In this document: in pieces, positions 22,547 to 31,328 of the stretch
How the letters are laid out: every line of letters begins with the position of its first letter
How positions within the stretch are numbered: position 1 is the stretch's first letter
Assembly (NCBI GenBank): GCA_902777125.1
Contig: CACYSQ010000023.1
Location: forward strand, 1-34,186
DNA: 34,186 bases
Direction of reading: 5' to 3'
Origin: Ruminococcus flavefaciens
GTDB taxonomy: Bacteria > Bacillota > Clostridia > Oscillospirales > Ruminococcaceae
The notes under the pieces: generated by a model
What the model saw: the letters and a program-made list of their open reading frames with translations, nothing else
Told to the model about the DNA's origin: nothing
The model's database searches: none
Program-made: the position numbers and the translations under genes

Positions 22547-23086
22547 ATGGTAAAGGCTGCCGTCAGATACACAGGCGAGCACTTCCGCGCCGCAGCCGAG
22601 GCTGCGCCTGATTACAAGCGAAAACGCAAGGGCGCCGTCCGGGCAATGATAATATGGGCTGCGTTCACGGGTCTTCTGCTCACGCTTACGATAATGAGGC
22701 TCCGGTCGAACGACAATGAGATCGCATTTGTCTACGGCATACTTTTCGTGATAAACCTGTTCTATTTTCTGAGGATAGTGACCGCCGTTACTAATTCCGC
22801 TGCCCTTTACAGCAGGGTCAAGCCTGCGGAACAGATGCGCTATTTCGAGGTCGAGGGCGATGAGCTCATCATGACCATAGACGGCGATATCGAGCATTCC
22901 GAGAGACATTTCCGTATGTCCGGTATGTACAGTGCGGCTGATACCGGCGAATATTTCGTGATATATCTCTACAAGGCGCTCTACTGCATGATAGCCTACA
23001 GCGACATCACTGAGGGCACTCCCGAGGAGCTGAGGAACCTGCTCTACAAAGCCCTCGGCAGCAAATTCACGATCAGCCGCGCATAA
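22547..23086 (+). CDS. Two-TM protein with YcxB-like PH domain
   Basis: The 179-residue protein has a basic N-terminal region (DYKRKRKGAVR), two membrane helices at about 32-52 and 60-80, and a C-terminal beta domain (about 90-178) with RYFEVEGDELIMTIDGD, then EYFVIYLYKALYCMIAY, matching the YcxB-like family of bacterial PH domains. The start is the ATG at 22547, six bases after AGAGGG; an ATG at 22543 is out of frame. It is followed 89 bases later by typA with no terminator between, so they may be co-transcribed. Function unknown; membrane-associated by prediction. Confidence 0.75.
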   Translation: MVKAAVRYTGEHFRAAAEAAPDYKRKRKGAVRAMIIWAAFTGLLLTLTIMRLRSNDNEIAFVYGILFVINLFYFLRIVTAVTNSAALYSRVKPAEQMRYFEVEGDELIMTIDGDIEHSERHFRMSGMYSAADTGEYFVIYLYKALYCMIAYSDITEGTPEELRNLLYKALGSKFTISRA

Positions 23087-23175
23087 CAGATAAGATAATG
23101 GATATGCGGAAGAATTTCCGTGTATTTCATATAGAAGGAAAAGGAAACCCGTTTGTTGGAAAGGAAAAGGATAAT

Positions 23176-25011
23176 ATGGTAAGAGAAGACCTGAGAAACA
23201 TCGCTATCATCGCCCACGTTGACCACGGTAAGACCACCCTCGTTGACGAAATGCTCAAGCAGGGCGGTGTTTTCCGCGAGAACCAGAACGTTGCGGAAAG
23301 AGTTATGGACTCCAATGACATCGAGCGTGAGAGAGGTATCACTATCCTCGCGAAGAATACCTCCGTTATGTACAACGGCACGAAAATAAACATCATCGAC
23401 ACTCCCGGACACGCTGACTTCGGCGGCGAGGTAGAGCGAGTACTCGAAATGGTGGACGGCGTTCTCCTGCTTGTTGACGCAGCCGAGGGTCCCATGCCGC
23501 AGACGAGATTTGTTCTCTCAAAGGCACTCGAAATGGGTCACAAGATAATCGTAGTCGTAAACAAGATAGACCGTCCCGATGCCCGTCTCGACGAGATAGG
23601 CGACGAGGTTCTCGAGCTCCTTCTTGACCTCGATGCCAACGATGCACAGCTCGAATCCCCGATACTTTTCTGCTCGGGAAGAAGCGGAACAGCCTCACTC
23701 AGCCAGTACGAGGCAGGCACAGACCTCAAGCCTCTTTTCGATACCATTATCGACTACATAGAGCCTCCCAAGGGCAATGAGGAGGAGCCTCTCCAGATGC
23801 TCATATCCTCTATCGACTACAACGAATACGTCGGACGCATCGGTATCGGACGCATCGTCCGCGGAAGCATCAAGGTCAACCAGCAGGTGACTGTCTGTGA
23901 TTACACCGAGAGCAAGAAGAACTACAATGCCAAGATAGTTTCACTCCTCCAGATAGAGGGACTCAACCGCGTTCCGGTTCAGGAGGCTAAAATGGGCGAT
24001 ATCGTGTGGATATCCGGTATCGAGGGCATAACTATCGGCGATACTATCTGTGCCGTTGAAGCACCCGAGCCGCTTCCCTTTGTAAAGATAAGCGAGCCCA
24101 CGGTCGAGATGACATTTGCCGTAAACGACAGTCCCTTTGCAGGACGCGAGGGCAAGTTCGTTACCTCCCGTCAGCTCCGCGAGAGACTTTTCCGCGAGCT
24201 CCTCAAGGACGTTTCACTCAGGGTAGAGGAGACAGACTCCACAGACGCATTCCGCGTTGCAGGACGAGGTGAGATGCACCTCTCCATTCTCATCGAGAAT
24301 ATGCGCCGCGAGGGCTATGAGCTTTCAGTATCGACTCCCCGCGTTCTCTTCAAGAAGGACGAGGAGACCGGTCAGAGACTCGAACCTATCGAGCGCCTTG
24401 TCATCGACGTTCCTGCCGACTGCGTAGGCTCTGTTATGGAGAAGATAGGTACCCGCAAGGGCGAAATGATAGATATGCACCCGCAGGGAAGCCGTACAAG
24501 GATAGAGTTCCTTGTTCCGGCAAGAGGACTTTTCGGCTATAAGAGCGAATTCCTCACCGATACAAAGGGCGAGGGCATCATGTCCCACGTTTTCGACAGC
24601 TACCAGCCGTACAAGGGCGATATCGAGCGCAGGAACACAGGTTCGCTCATTTCCTTCGAGACCGGCGAGGCAGTTACCTACGGACTTTACAATGCCCAGG
24701 AACGCGGTCAGCTCTTTATCGGAGCAGGCGTTCCCGTATATGAGGGAATGGTAGTCGGCGCTTCACCGAAGGTCGAGGACCTTGTGGTAAATGTCTGCAA
24801 GAAGAAGCACCTCACCAATACCCGTGCAAGCGGAAGCGATGATGCGCTCAGGCTCGTTCCTCCGAGGATACTCAGCCTTGAGGACTGCCTTGAATTCCTC
24901 GCGGACGACGAGCTCCTTGAGGTAACACCGGAGTCCCTCCGTATCAGAAAGCGCATTCTCAGCAATACCCAGCGTGCCAAGATACGCGGAAATGCAGCGA
25001 AAAACAGTTGA
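23176..25011 (+). CDS. typA: Ribosome-associated GTPase TypA/BipA
   Basis: BipA is an EF-G-like translational GTPase involved in ribosome assembly and stress growth. The 611-residue protein shows G1 AHVDHGKTT (13-21), DTPGHADF as G3, NKIDRPDA as G4, and then EF-Tu domain 2, two EF-G-like domains and the BipA-specific C-terminal domain ([15 protein letters not shown]). The start chosen is the ATG at 23176, giving [23 protein letters not shown] lies five bases upstream, and longer in-frame starts add sequence foreign to the family. Full length. No terminator was seen before the repeat region that follows. Confidence 0.96.
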   Translation: MVREDLRNIAIIAHVDHGKTTLVDEMLKQGGVFRENQNVAERVMDSNDIERERGITILAKNTSVMYNGTKINIIDTPGHADFGGEVERVLEMVDGVLLLVDAAEGPMPQTRFVLSKALEMGHKIIVVVNKIDRPDARLDEIGDEVLELLLDLDANDAQLESPILFCSGRSGTASLSQYEAGTDLKPLFDTIIDYIEPPKGNEEEPLQMLISSIDYNEYVGRIGIGRIVRGSIKVNQQVTVCDYTESKKNYNAKIVSLLQIEGLNRVPVQEAKMGDIVWISGIEGITIGDTICAVEAPEPLPFVKISEPTVEMTFAVNDSPFAGREGKFVTSRQLRERLFRELLKDVSLRVEETDSTDAFRVAGRGEMHLSILIENMRREGYELSVSTPRVLFKKDEETGQRLEPIERLVIDVPADCVGSVMEKIGTRKGEMIDMHPQGSRTRIEFLVPARGLFGYKSEFLTDTKGEGIMSHVFDSYQPYKGDIERRNTGSLISFETGEAVTYGLYNAQERGQLFIGAGVPVYEGMVVGASPKVEDLVVNVCKKKHLTNTRASGSDDALRLVPPRILSLEDCLEFLADDELLEVTPESLRIRKRILSNTQRAKIRGNAAKNS

Positions 25012-25148
25012 GAGTTCATAGTTGTTAGTGCATAGTTGTGGTGTCCGCCTTTCGGCGGACTGATTTAAAGAATTGTACCGGCAGCTCTTTTGATCATATC
25101 GCGTCAGCGATACCATAATTCTCAATTCTCAATTCTCCATTCTCAATT
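25012..25148. repeat. Dispersed repeat cluster after typA
   Basis: GTTCATAGTTGTTAGTGCATAG is followed by the palindrome GTCCGCCTTTCGGCGGAC (about 25044-25061), then AAAG spacer sequence, and AATTCTCA-type tandem units at 25117-25148. The same three modules occur around 27391-27420 and 29866-30066. The GTCCGCC hairpin may end typA transcription, but it has no T run. Between 25148 and the next start there is only a ribosome binding site; no promoter was recognised. Confidence 0.75.
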
Positions 25149-25220
25149 ATATGTATTTCTAAAAAGATTTCAGGTATCTGACACATAACTGTCATTTTTT
25201 CAGCAAACCGGAGGTGTATT

Positions 25221-25922
25221 ATGAATAAGATGATAAGTGCCGCAGCAGCAGTAATGCTTGCCGTTTCTCTTACAGGCTGCGGTTCCGCAAAAAAAAGCCG
25301 CGGCGAGAGCTCGGAAGCTCCCGCTGTACAGACCGAGGCAGGTTCAGCTGCACAGGATACGGCTGCGGCTGAGCCCGGAACACAGCCACAGACCGTCCGC
25401 AAGCGCGATATCGTTTCCGATAACGAGCTCTACGACTATGAGATATATCAGGGCGGCGCTATTCTCACAAAATACAAGGGCAATGAGGCTTTCGTGACCG
25501 TTCCCTCTGAAATGGGAGGCGCTCCCGTCAAGAACATCGGCTTCTACTGCTTTGAGGCTAAATACAGCCTGCAAAGCGTTGTCCTTCCGGATACCCTTAC
25601 AACTATAAGCGAGTTCGCTTTCTCGGACTGCGCGGCACTCACAAGCGTGAATATCCCTGCCGGCGTCACCGAGATACAGCGCGGTGCCTTTGCGGCTTGT
25701 TCGTCGCTCACGAATGTCACCCTCCCGGAGAGTGTTGCGACAGTGAACGAGGAGGCTTTCACAGGCTGCGGCTCGCTCACATCGCTCACCGTCATGAGCC
25801 CTTCCCTCAAATACGAGAACTGGGGACTCGAAGACCTTGAGGGTCTGACTGTCTATGCCCCTGCAGGCTCTGAGGCTGAGACGTGGGCATCGGCTATGGG
25901 CAAATATTCACCTATTTCATGA
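25221..25922 (+). CDS. Lipoprotein with BspA-type leucine-rich repeats
   Basis: The 233-residue product has a signal peptide and lipobox ending at Cys20 (VSLTGCGS), an Ala/Glu-rich linker to about residue 60, then LRR_5 (BspA/TpLRR) repeats: NIGFYCFEA, TTISEFAFSDCAALTSVNIP, TEIQRGAFAACSSLTNVTLP, and TVNEEAFTGCGSLTSLTV. Such repeats form a solenoid used in binding proteins or polymers at the cell surface; the ligand is unknown. The C-terminus (YAPAGSEAETWASAMG) is a usual end for these repeats. CCGGAGG precedes the ATG. It is the first of three lipoprotein genes in a row. Confidence 0.88.
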   Translation: MNKMISAAAAVMLAVSLTGCGSAKKSRGESSEAPAVQTEAGSAAQDTAAAEPGTQPQTVRKRDIVSDNELYDYEIYQGGAILTKYKGNEAFVTVPSEMGGAPVKNIGFYCFEAKYSLQSVVLPDTLTTISEFAFSDCAALTSVNIPAGVTEIQRGAFAACSSLTNVTLPESVATVNEEAFTGCGSLTSLTVMSPSLKYENWGLEDLEGLTVYAPAGSEAETWASAMGKYSPIS

Positions 25923-25935
25923 GATGAGGTGCTTT

Positions 25936-26700
25936 ATGAGAGCATTCAGGATAACAGCATTCCTTGCGGCAGCGGTCTGCCTTTGCGGTGCGGTGTCGTG
26001 CAGCGGCAGCAAGTTATCTTCCTCCGGAGGTGATACCGCGGAAACAACAGCTCCGGCGGCTATCGAGGCTCCGACCGGCTTTGCGACTCTCGATGATGTT
26101 ATCGCCTATGTCCAGAAGGCGGAAAGCTCTGACGAGCCGTTTTCGTTCGGTAAAATAGGGGAAAAGGTGACTCCTGCGGAGGGCTCAGATGAGGCTGACC
26201 TCGGCGAGTATTACCTCAGTCCGGACGGCGTAAAGCTCTATTTTGATCCGGAGAAATTCCCGGCGGAGCTTGTGCTGACGCTCGAGGAATACTTCAAGGC
26301 GTATGCGAATGCGGACTATGAGAGCTATACGCGCTGCCTCTACCCCTCGTACATCGAGGAGATGAACAAGTTCCTGAAAAACACGCCGGAATTCGGCTAT
26401 GACCTCAAGACCTCGTTCTCAAAGCAGTGCTTCAACCTGCAAAGCGCCAAGAAAGGCGGATTTGCGGTCACAAGGATAAGGCTGGAGTACTCCGACCGTG
26501 ACCCGAAGGCATTCTTCGATTACCCCTCCAATTCATTCGGGAAGGACTACTACGCGGAAGTCAGCAGCGAGGTCGATAAGTTCTACGATGGGGATTTCTT
26601 CGTGATAGTGGTCGGTGAGGACGGCACTGAAACAAAGCTCGTCAGCGAATACGAGATAGTCTTCGCGGAAAAGGACGGCAGATACTATACCTTCGGTTAA
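25936..26700 (+). CDS. Putative lipoprotein, unknown function
   Basis: The 254-residue protein has a signal peptide with lipobox ending at Cys22 (CGAVSCSG), a Ser/Thr/Ala linker to about residue 48, and a globular region with two parts: one around TLDDVIAYVQKAESS and one from VLTLEEYFKAYANADYESYTRCLYPSY onward, which resembles NTF2-like helical starts. That resemblance is weak. GAGG precedes the ATG at 25936; an alternative ATG twelve bases upstream is possible. It is 13 bases after the LRR gene and 13 before the next, so the three are one operon. Confidence 0.78.
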   Translation: MRAFRITAFLAAAVCLCGAVSCSGSKLSSSGGDTAETTAPAAIEAPTGFATLDDVIAYVQKAESSDEPFSFGKIGEKVTPAEGSDEADLGEYYLSPDGVKLYFDPEKFPAELVLTLEEYFKAYANADYESYTRCLYPSYIEEMNKFLKNTPEFGYDLKTSFSKQCFNLQSAKKGGFAVTRIRLEYSDRDPKAFFDYPSNSFGKDYYAEVSSEVDKFYDGDFFVIVVGEDGTETKLVSEYEIVFAEKDGRYYTFG

Positions 26701-26713
26701 GGAGAGGTTCAGA

Positions 26714-27349
26714 ATGAGAATATCTATGAGAAGAACAGCAGCTCTTACAGCAGCACTGGCGCTCGCATTATCGGCTGTGGGCTGCGGAAGCAAAAGCAGC
26801 AGCAGCGGAAGCACATCGGCAACGCAGTCTGCCGTTAGCCCTGTTTCGCAGTACGGCGGCGATATGATAAAGCACTGGGCTAAGGACGGCTATGAGATAA
26901 CAGTCGAGGTGGACGGACGCTTCATCACCGAGGACGAGTCAAAGGCTCTCGCGAAGTACATCGCGGCTATCAGCAGAAGCGACGGCAAGCTCATGGAGGA
27001 GTCCGTTGAGCCGGCTGTGCTGAAATACGTCATGGACGCAAACGGCTTCGCTGATGCAGGAGCATATGCTTCATATCTGCACAATTCCCTCATGCAGTAT
27101 ACCGGCGAGGAGTATGAGTTCGAGTATGCAACGGTGGAATCGCTCGTTGACGAATCCAGCGGCTATGACTTCTCGAAGTACGATAAGATCATACTCGATG
27201 CCGAGCCCGATGCGGAGATAACAAGCAGGAAAAAGATAAGCGCGGACGCGCTCTACGACCACACGAACAAGTCGCTGAACGTACATATGGGCGGATATAT
27301 CGAGGTCTACCTCTATACCGTCAACGGCGTTTCGTATATTCTTTCATAA
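26714..27349 (+). CDS. Putative lipoprotein, unknown function
   Basis: The 211-residue protein has a signal peptide with lipobox ending at Cys24 (SAVGCGSK), a Ser/Thr-rich spacer to about residue 45, and an alpha/beta domain (about 48-211). Visible features are DGYEITVEVDGRFI, a helical section with many Tyr residues (YLHNSLMQYTGEEYEFEY), and an end YTVNGVSYILS. No family recognised. It is 13 bases downstream of the preceding lipoprotein gene, with AAGGAG at good spacing, and is followed six bases later by a terminator, making it the end of the three-gene operon. Confidence 0.78.
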   Translation: MRISMRRTAALTAALALALSAVGCGSKSSSSGSTSATQSAVSPVSQYGGDMIKHWAKDGYEITVEVDGRFITEDESKALAKYIAAISRSDGKLMEESVEPAVLKYVMDANGFADAGAYASYLHNSLMQYTGEEYEFEYATVESLVDESSGYDFSKYDKIILDAEPDAEITSRKKISADALYDHTNKSLNVHMGGYIEVYLYTVNGVSYILS

Positions 27350-27354
27350 ACCAC

Positions 27355-27378
27355 AAGGACGCATATGCGTCCTTTTTT
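27355..27378 (+). terminator. Terminator of the three-lipoprotein operon
   Basis: A perfect palindrome AAGGACGCAT / ATGCGTCCTT, which folds with a small loop, followed by TTTT. Confidence 0.88.
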
Positions 27379-27390
27379 AATGCGTAGTCG

Positions 27391-27660
27391 GATTGAGAAT
27401 TGTGAATGGAGAATTGAGAATGTAGGGGCGCCGTTCCGGCGCCCGAGCCTTAATTTGCAACGAACATGAACCGATTGTAGGGAACGCCGCCCTCGGCGTT
27501 CCTTCACCTGCGGCAGAAGCACCGACCGAGGCGACAGCCGAGACTCGCCGTCCCCTACGGATTGTTTTTTCATATTTGCATCGAACGGCGCGGGCGCACA
27601 CTGTGCGCCCCTACACTACTTTCTGCTTTCTGATTTCTTGTTTTTGCGCACTATGAACTC
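27391..27660. repeat. Cluster of dispersed palindromic repeats upstream of the xylanase gene
   Basis: In order: AATTGAGAAT-type units (27391-27420); hairpin GGGGCGCCGTTCCGGCGCCC at about 27424-27443; hairpin GGAACGCCGCCCTCGGCGTTCC near 27480-27502; a 53-bp segment (27547-27599) identical to 29981-30033; hairpin GGGCGCACACTGTGCGCCC (about 27592-27610); and ACTATGAACTC-type tail. These modules recur at other sites in the window. Nothing coding is seen from 27379 to 27786 apart from this cluster and the promoter. Confidence 0.8.
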
Positions 27661-27721
27661 CGGACTAATAACTAATAACTGCTTTCGACTTACTATTTAT
27701 TGCGGAATAACGTGATAATCA

Positions 27722-27750
27722 TTGACAATCTGTTAACATGGTGCTAAAAT
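27722..27750 (+). promoter_or_regulatory. Promoter of the GH10 xylanase gene
   Basis: TTGACA (27722-27727), a 17-bp spacer and TAAAAT (27745-27750), 36 bases before the ATG. No obvious operator was seen around it. Confidence 0.85.
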
Positions 27751-27786
27751 ATAAGCATAAAATTATTTTTTTGGAGGATAATACCA

Positions 27787-29784
27787 ATGAAAGGCAAAAA
27801 ATTCAGACGTTTTACTGCCGGCTTGCTTGCCGCAGCTATGACCTGCACTGCTTCGGTTCAGGCACTTGCTGCTTTTCCGGCTGTAGCTGCTGACGGTCAG
27901 TCCGCACAGGGAAAGGTCATCTTCTCGACCGACTTCGAGGACGGCTCGTTGGAGGGCTTCGACAAGAGAGGCGATGATGATACCACTGAGCTCACCGTTG
28001 CCGAAACAGATGCCGTAAGCGGTTCAAAGGCTCTTTCCGCTGCCGGCCGTACACAGAGCTGGAACGGTCCGTCGTTCCGCATCGACCAGCTTCTCGAACC
28101 CAACAAGGAGTATCTGCTCACAGCTTCCGTAAAGGCAAAGAACTACGCAAATATCACATTCAGCTTCCAGTACACAGACGCGGAGGGCGTTACCCACTAC
28201 AACAATATCGAGAAGGATATCCAGTCCGGCGGCTGGAAAAAGATAGACAAGGTACCGTTCAGCTATACCGCCGATATGAAGGACGTTTTCATCTACTTCG
28301 AGACCAATAATACGGACGACCTCTTTGTGGACGATTTCAGCATCACAGAGGCTCCGCCTGCACAGATCGAGAATGACCTCAAATCTATCGCCAATATCTT
28401 CGGCAACGATTTCAGGATCGGTACCGCTGTTACCCCCGAGGATATGTCCTCGAGCGGCTTCATGCAGATACTCGAGAAGCACTTCTATCAGAGCATAACG
28501 GTCGGCAACCAGCTCAAGCCCGACTACGTTCTCAATGAGGCTGCCACAAAGGCTTACTTAGAGGAGACCGGCGATGATGAAACTCCGCAGATAAGCTTCG
28601 GCGCTGCAAAGGCTGTTCTCGACTACTGCCAGAAAAACCACGTTCCCGTAAGACTTCACACCCTCGTTTGGCACAGCCAGACCCCGGAGTGGTTCTTCAA
28701 GGAAAACTACGATGCAAGCGCTGATTATGTCTCCAAGGAGAAGATGCTCAAGAGAATGGAGAACTACATCAAGGCTTACTTCGAGACTATCACCAAGCTC
28801 TATCCTGATGTTGATTTCTATGCCTGCGACGTTGTCAACGAGGCTTGGCTCGACGACGGAAAGCCCCGTGAGCCCGGTCACCCTGCCGAGAGCAACCGCT
28901 GGATGGCTTCCGATTGGGTAGCTGTTTTCGGCGATAACTCGTTCATCGAGCCTGCTTTCAAGTTCGCGAGACAGTATGCTCCTGCCGGCTGCAAGCTCTA
29001 CTACAACGACTTCAATGAGTATACCGCCAAGATGCCTAAGATATACGAAATGGCTATGGACCTCAAGGAAAAGGGTCTCATCGACGGTATCGGTATGCAG
29101 TCCCACCTCGACGTAAGACAGGGTCAGGACGCTTATCCCTCATTGCAGGATTATGAGACTGCCGTTGCAAAGTATATCTCAACAGGTCTCGACGTTCAGA
29201 TAACCGAGCTCGATGCGACTGTTCCGGAGTATTCCGACGACAGGTATTTCGAGGCTCAGGCAAAATACTACAAGGGTCTTTTCGATATCTACGAGAAGTA
29301 CAAGGACGGCATCTCCGCTGTCATCTTCTGGGGCATCAACGATACAAAGAGCTGGAGAGCTACTCAGCAGCCCCTTATCTTTGATGAGAACTTCCTCGCT
29401 AAGCCTGCTTATTACTCCATAGTTGAGGGCAGGGAGGAGGTAGTTGTTACGACTTCCACTCAGCCTACCACTACTACAACTACTACCACGACAACTCAGC
29501 CCGTTACCAACGATGATCCGCTCCCGATGACTCTCTGCGGCGATGCTAACGATGACAACGAAGTTAACATGGCTGACGCTGTTTTCATCATGCAGTGCAT
29601 CACCAATCCCGATAAGTATCAGCTCACCAAGCAGGGCGAGGCTAATGCCGACGTTGACGCTAGTTTGGATATCACCAATATGGACGCGCTCTATATCCAG
29701 AAGTATAAGCTCAACCTCATAAGTGACTTCCCGGCTGTGCTCGACAGACAGGTTCTTCCTCGTCCGACAGGCGGCGCTGAATAA
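27787..29784 (+). CDS. Secreted GH10 endo-beta-1,4-xylanase with CBM and dockerin
   Basis: The enzyme cuts the xylan backbone outside the cell. The 665-residue protein has a signal peptide (cleavage near residue 28), a CBM22/CBM4_9-like carbohydrate-binding module (about 40-185), a GH10 catalytic domain (about 200-545), a Thr-rich linker (about 553-572) and a dockerin (about 584-645). Glu352 in DVVNEAW is the acid/base and Glu474 in QITELDAT the nucleophile. The dockerin has two calcium-loop repeats, GDANDDNEVNMADAV and ANADVDASLDITNMDA, so the protein should attach to a scaffoldin, as in ruminococcal cellulosomes. GGAGG precedes the ATG. It is monocistronic, between direct-repeat clusters. 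Confidence 0.95.
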   Translation: MKGKKFRRFTAGLLAAAMTCTASVQALAAFPAVAADGQSAQGKVIFSTDFEDGSLEGFDKRGDDDTTELTVAETDAVSGSKALSAAGRTQSWNGPSFRIDQLLEPNKEYLLTASVKAKNYANITFSFQYTDAEGVTHYNNIEKDIQSGGWKKIDKVPFSYTADMKDVFIYFETNNTDDLFVDDFSITEAPPAQIENDLKSIANIFGNDFRIGTAVTPEDMSSSGFMQILEKHFYQSITVGNQLKPDYVLNEAATKAYLEETGDDETPQISFGAAKAVLDYCQKNHVPVRLHTLVWHSQTPEWFFKENYDASADYVSKEKMLKRMENYIKAYFETITKLYPDVDFYACDVVNEAWLDDGKPREPGHPAESNRWMASDWVAVFGDNSFIEPAFKFARQYAPAGCKLYYNDFNEYTAKMPKIYEMAMDLKEKGLIDGIGMQSHLDVRQGQDAYPSLQDYETAVAKYISTGLDVQITELDATVPEYSDDRYFEAQAKYYKGLFDIYEKYKDGISAVIFWGINDTKSWRATQQPLIFDENFLAKPAYYSIVEGREEVVVTTSTQPTTTTTTTTTTQPVTNDDPLPMTLCGDANDDNEVNMADAVFIMQCITNPDKYQLTKQGEANADVDASLDITNMDALYIQKYKLNLISDFPAVLDRQVLPRPTGGAE

Positions 29785-29797
29785 TAAAAATATGTTT

Positions 29798-29829
29798 AGA
29801 CCGCAGGGGTTGACCTCTGCGGTCTTGTT
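29798..29829 (+). terminator. Terminator of the xylanase gene
   Basis: AGACCGCAGGGG pairs with CCTCTGCGGTCT over a short loop; TTGTTTG follows. Confidence 0.82.
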
Positions 29830-29839
29830 TGTCGCATCG

Positions 29840-30070
29840 TGACCCGGGCGCACGGAATCAATGAACAATGAAAAATGAATAATGAATAGTGAATAATTGT
29901 TGTGTCCGCCTTTCGGCGGACGGATTAAAGAAAGCCGCCGCAATGTTAACTATGCACTATGCACTCTGAACTTGTGGGGTGCCGTCCCCTACGGATTGTT
30001 TTTTCATATTTGCATCGAACGGCGCGGGCGCACGGAATGCGCCCATACATTCTCAATTCTCAATTGAGCT
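29840..30070. repeat. Cluster of dispersed palindromic repeats downstream of the xylanase gene
   Basis: Modules: GGGCGCACGGAAT half-copy (about 29847-29860), AATGAA/AATGAATA-type units (29866-29898), GTCCGCCTTTCGGCGGAC (about 29904-29921), CTATGCACTATGCACTCTGAAC, the 53-bp segment 29981-30033, hairpin GGGCGCACGGAATGCGCCC (30026-30044) and AATTCTCA units (30049-30066). From 30071 to the rplM promoter the DNA is A/T-rich with no feature that I can name. Confidence 0.8.
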
Positions 30071-30260
30071 AACAGCTGCTTTCTGCTTTCTACTTTCTGC
30101 TCTCTCCCTCTTATGTCATTTGCACATAATTCCGAGAAAAACTTCCGCTTTTTTCTACGCAAAAATCTGAAACAGAAAACGAGTACAAGAGAGAAACGGA
30201 GCATTCGCGAGAGAATTAAAGAGAAAGTGGGGTATATATTAAAAAAAATCCGGAAAAAGC

Positions 30261-30289
30261 CTTGACAACTCACCGAAGTTAGTGTATAA
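30261..30289 (+). promoter_or_regulatory. Promoter of rplM-rpsI
   Basis: TTGACA (30261-30266), a 17-bp spacer and TATAAT (30284-30289). Confidence 0.88.
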
Positions 30290-30302
30290 TATATCTTGCA
30301 CT

Positions 30303-30327
30303 GCCGGAATACCGCGTATTTCCCGGC
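30303..30327 (+). promoter_or_regulatory. Hairpin in the rplM leader, L13-leader candidate
   Basis: GCCGG/CCGGC and AATAC/GTATT form a stem in the 5' untranslated region, about 28 bases before the L13 start. Firmicute rplM leaders carry a structured element of this size that is thought to bind L13; membership here is a guess from position and shape. Confidence 0.5.
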
Positions 30328-30354
30328 GAAAATACTTTTACGGAGGAACAAAAT

Positions 30355-30783
30355 ATGTCTACTACACTGGCTAAACCTGCTGAAGTAACACGCACTTGGT
30401 ATATCCTCGACGCTGAGGGCAAGCCCCTCGGCCGCGTTGCAGCTAAGGCAGCTCATATTCTCAGAGGCAAGCATAAGCCCACTTTTACTCCCAATGTTGA
30501 CTGCGGTGACCACGTTATCGTTATCAACTGCGCTAAGGCTATCCTCACCGGCAAGAAGCTCGAGAACAAGAAGTTCTACTGGCACACCGGCTGGATCGGC
30601 GGTCTTAAGTCCATCTCCTATAAGGACATGATGGCTAACCAGGCTGACAGAGCTATGACTATCGCTGTAAACGGTATGCTCCCTAACAACAGCCTCGGCC
30701 GCGCTCAGCTCAAGAGACTCAGAACTTACAAGGACGCTAACCACAACCAGGCTGCTCAGAAGCCGGTTGCTTACGAGCTTTAA
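30355..30783 (+). CDS. rplM: 50S ribosomal protein L13
   Basis: L13 is an early-assembling 50S protein that binds 23S rRNA. The 142-residue sequence shows the family landmarks RTWYILDAEGKPLGRVA, DCGDHVIVINC, KKFYWHTGWIGGLK and MLPNNSLGRAQLKRLRTY. Near-full usual length. GGAGG precedes the ATG. It forms an operon with rpsI, 16 bases downstream, under the consensus promoter at 30261, with a hairpin in the leader that may mediate autoregulation. Confidence 0.97.
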   Translation: MSTTLAKPAEVTRTWYILDAEGKPLGRVAAKAAHILRGKHKPTFTPNVDCGDHVIVINCAKAILTGKKLENKKFYWHTGWIGGLKSISYKDMMANQADRAMTIAVNGMLPNNSLGRAQLKRLRTYKDANHNQAAQKPVAYEL

Positions 30784-30799
30784 TAGGAGGTGCTTTTAA

Positions 30800-31201
30800 A
30801 TGTACGAGTCAAAGGTTAAATACTACTACGGAACAGGCAGAAGAAAGCACTCCGTAGCAAGAGTAAGAATCTATCCCGGTTCCGGTAACGTTACTATCAA
30901 CGGCAGAGGTATCGACGATTATTTCGGCCTCGAAACCCTCAAGCTCATCGTTCGTCAGCCCCTCGCTCTTACCGATAACCTCGATAAGTTCGATATCATC
31001 TGCACTGTTGCTGGCGGCGGTGTTACAGGTCAGGCTGGCGCTATCAGACACGGCCTCTCACGCGCTCTCCTCGAATTCGATGCAGAGCTCCGTCCCGCCC
31101 TCAAGAAGGCTGGCTTCCTCACCCGTGACCCCAGAATGAAGGAGAGAAAGAAGTACGGTCTCAAGGCCGCTCGTCGCGCTCCTCAGTTCAGCAAGAGATA
31201 A
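30800..31201 (+). CDS. rpsI: 30S ribosomal protein S9
   Basis: S9 lies in the head of the 30S subunit; its C-terminal tail reaches the P-site tRNA. The 133-residue protein has [16 protein letters not shown], the glycine-rich [19 protein letters not shown] and the C-terminal tail ending RRAPQFSKR, normal in sequence and length. AGGAGG precedes the ATG. No terminator follows directly: the nearest one is at 31329, past 11-bp tandem repeats that probably mark the boundary of an integrated element, so the 3' end of rpsI is a candidate attachment site. Confidence 0.97.
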   Translation: MYESKVKYYYGTGRRKHSVARVRIYPGSGNVTINGRGIDDYFGLETLKLIVRQPLALTDNLDKFDIICTVAGGGVTGQAGAIRHGLSRALLEFDAELRPALKKAGFLTRDPRMKERKKYGLKAARRAPQFSKR

Positions 31202-31289
31202 TTTTATCCCTGCTGGGAGAATTCAAAATCACGTATTTACGCTATTTTGTTCGGTTTGGGTTTATCTGAAATATGGTGAATTTTGGACG

Positions 31290-31320
31290 GTAACTAACAC
31301 GTAACTAACGGGTAACTATC
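31290..31320. repeat. Three tandem 11-bp repeats, candidate recombinase/excisionase sites
   Basis: GTAACTAACAC, GTAACTAACGG and GTAACTATC stand in tandem with an 11-bp period, 89 bases after the rpsI stop. An 11-bp period puts them on one face of the helix, as expected for repeated protein-binding sites. Their place between a conserved gene end and the first element gene suggests arm-type sites of the integrase at 33256. Confidence 0.6.
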
Positions 31321-31328
31321 AAAAAATC

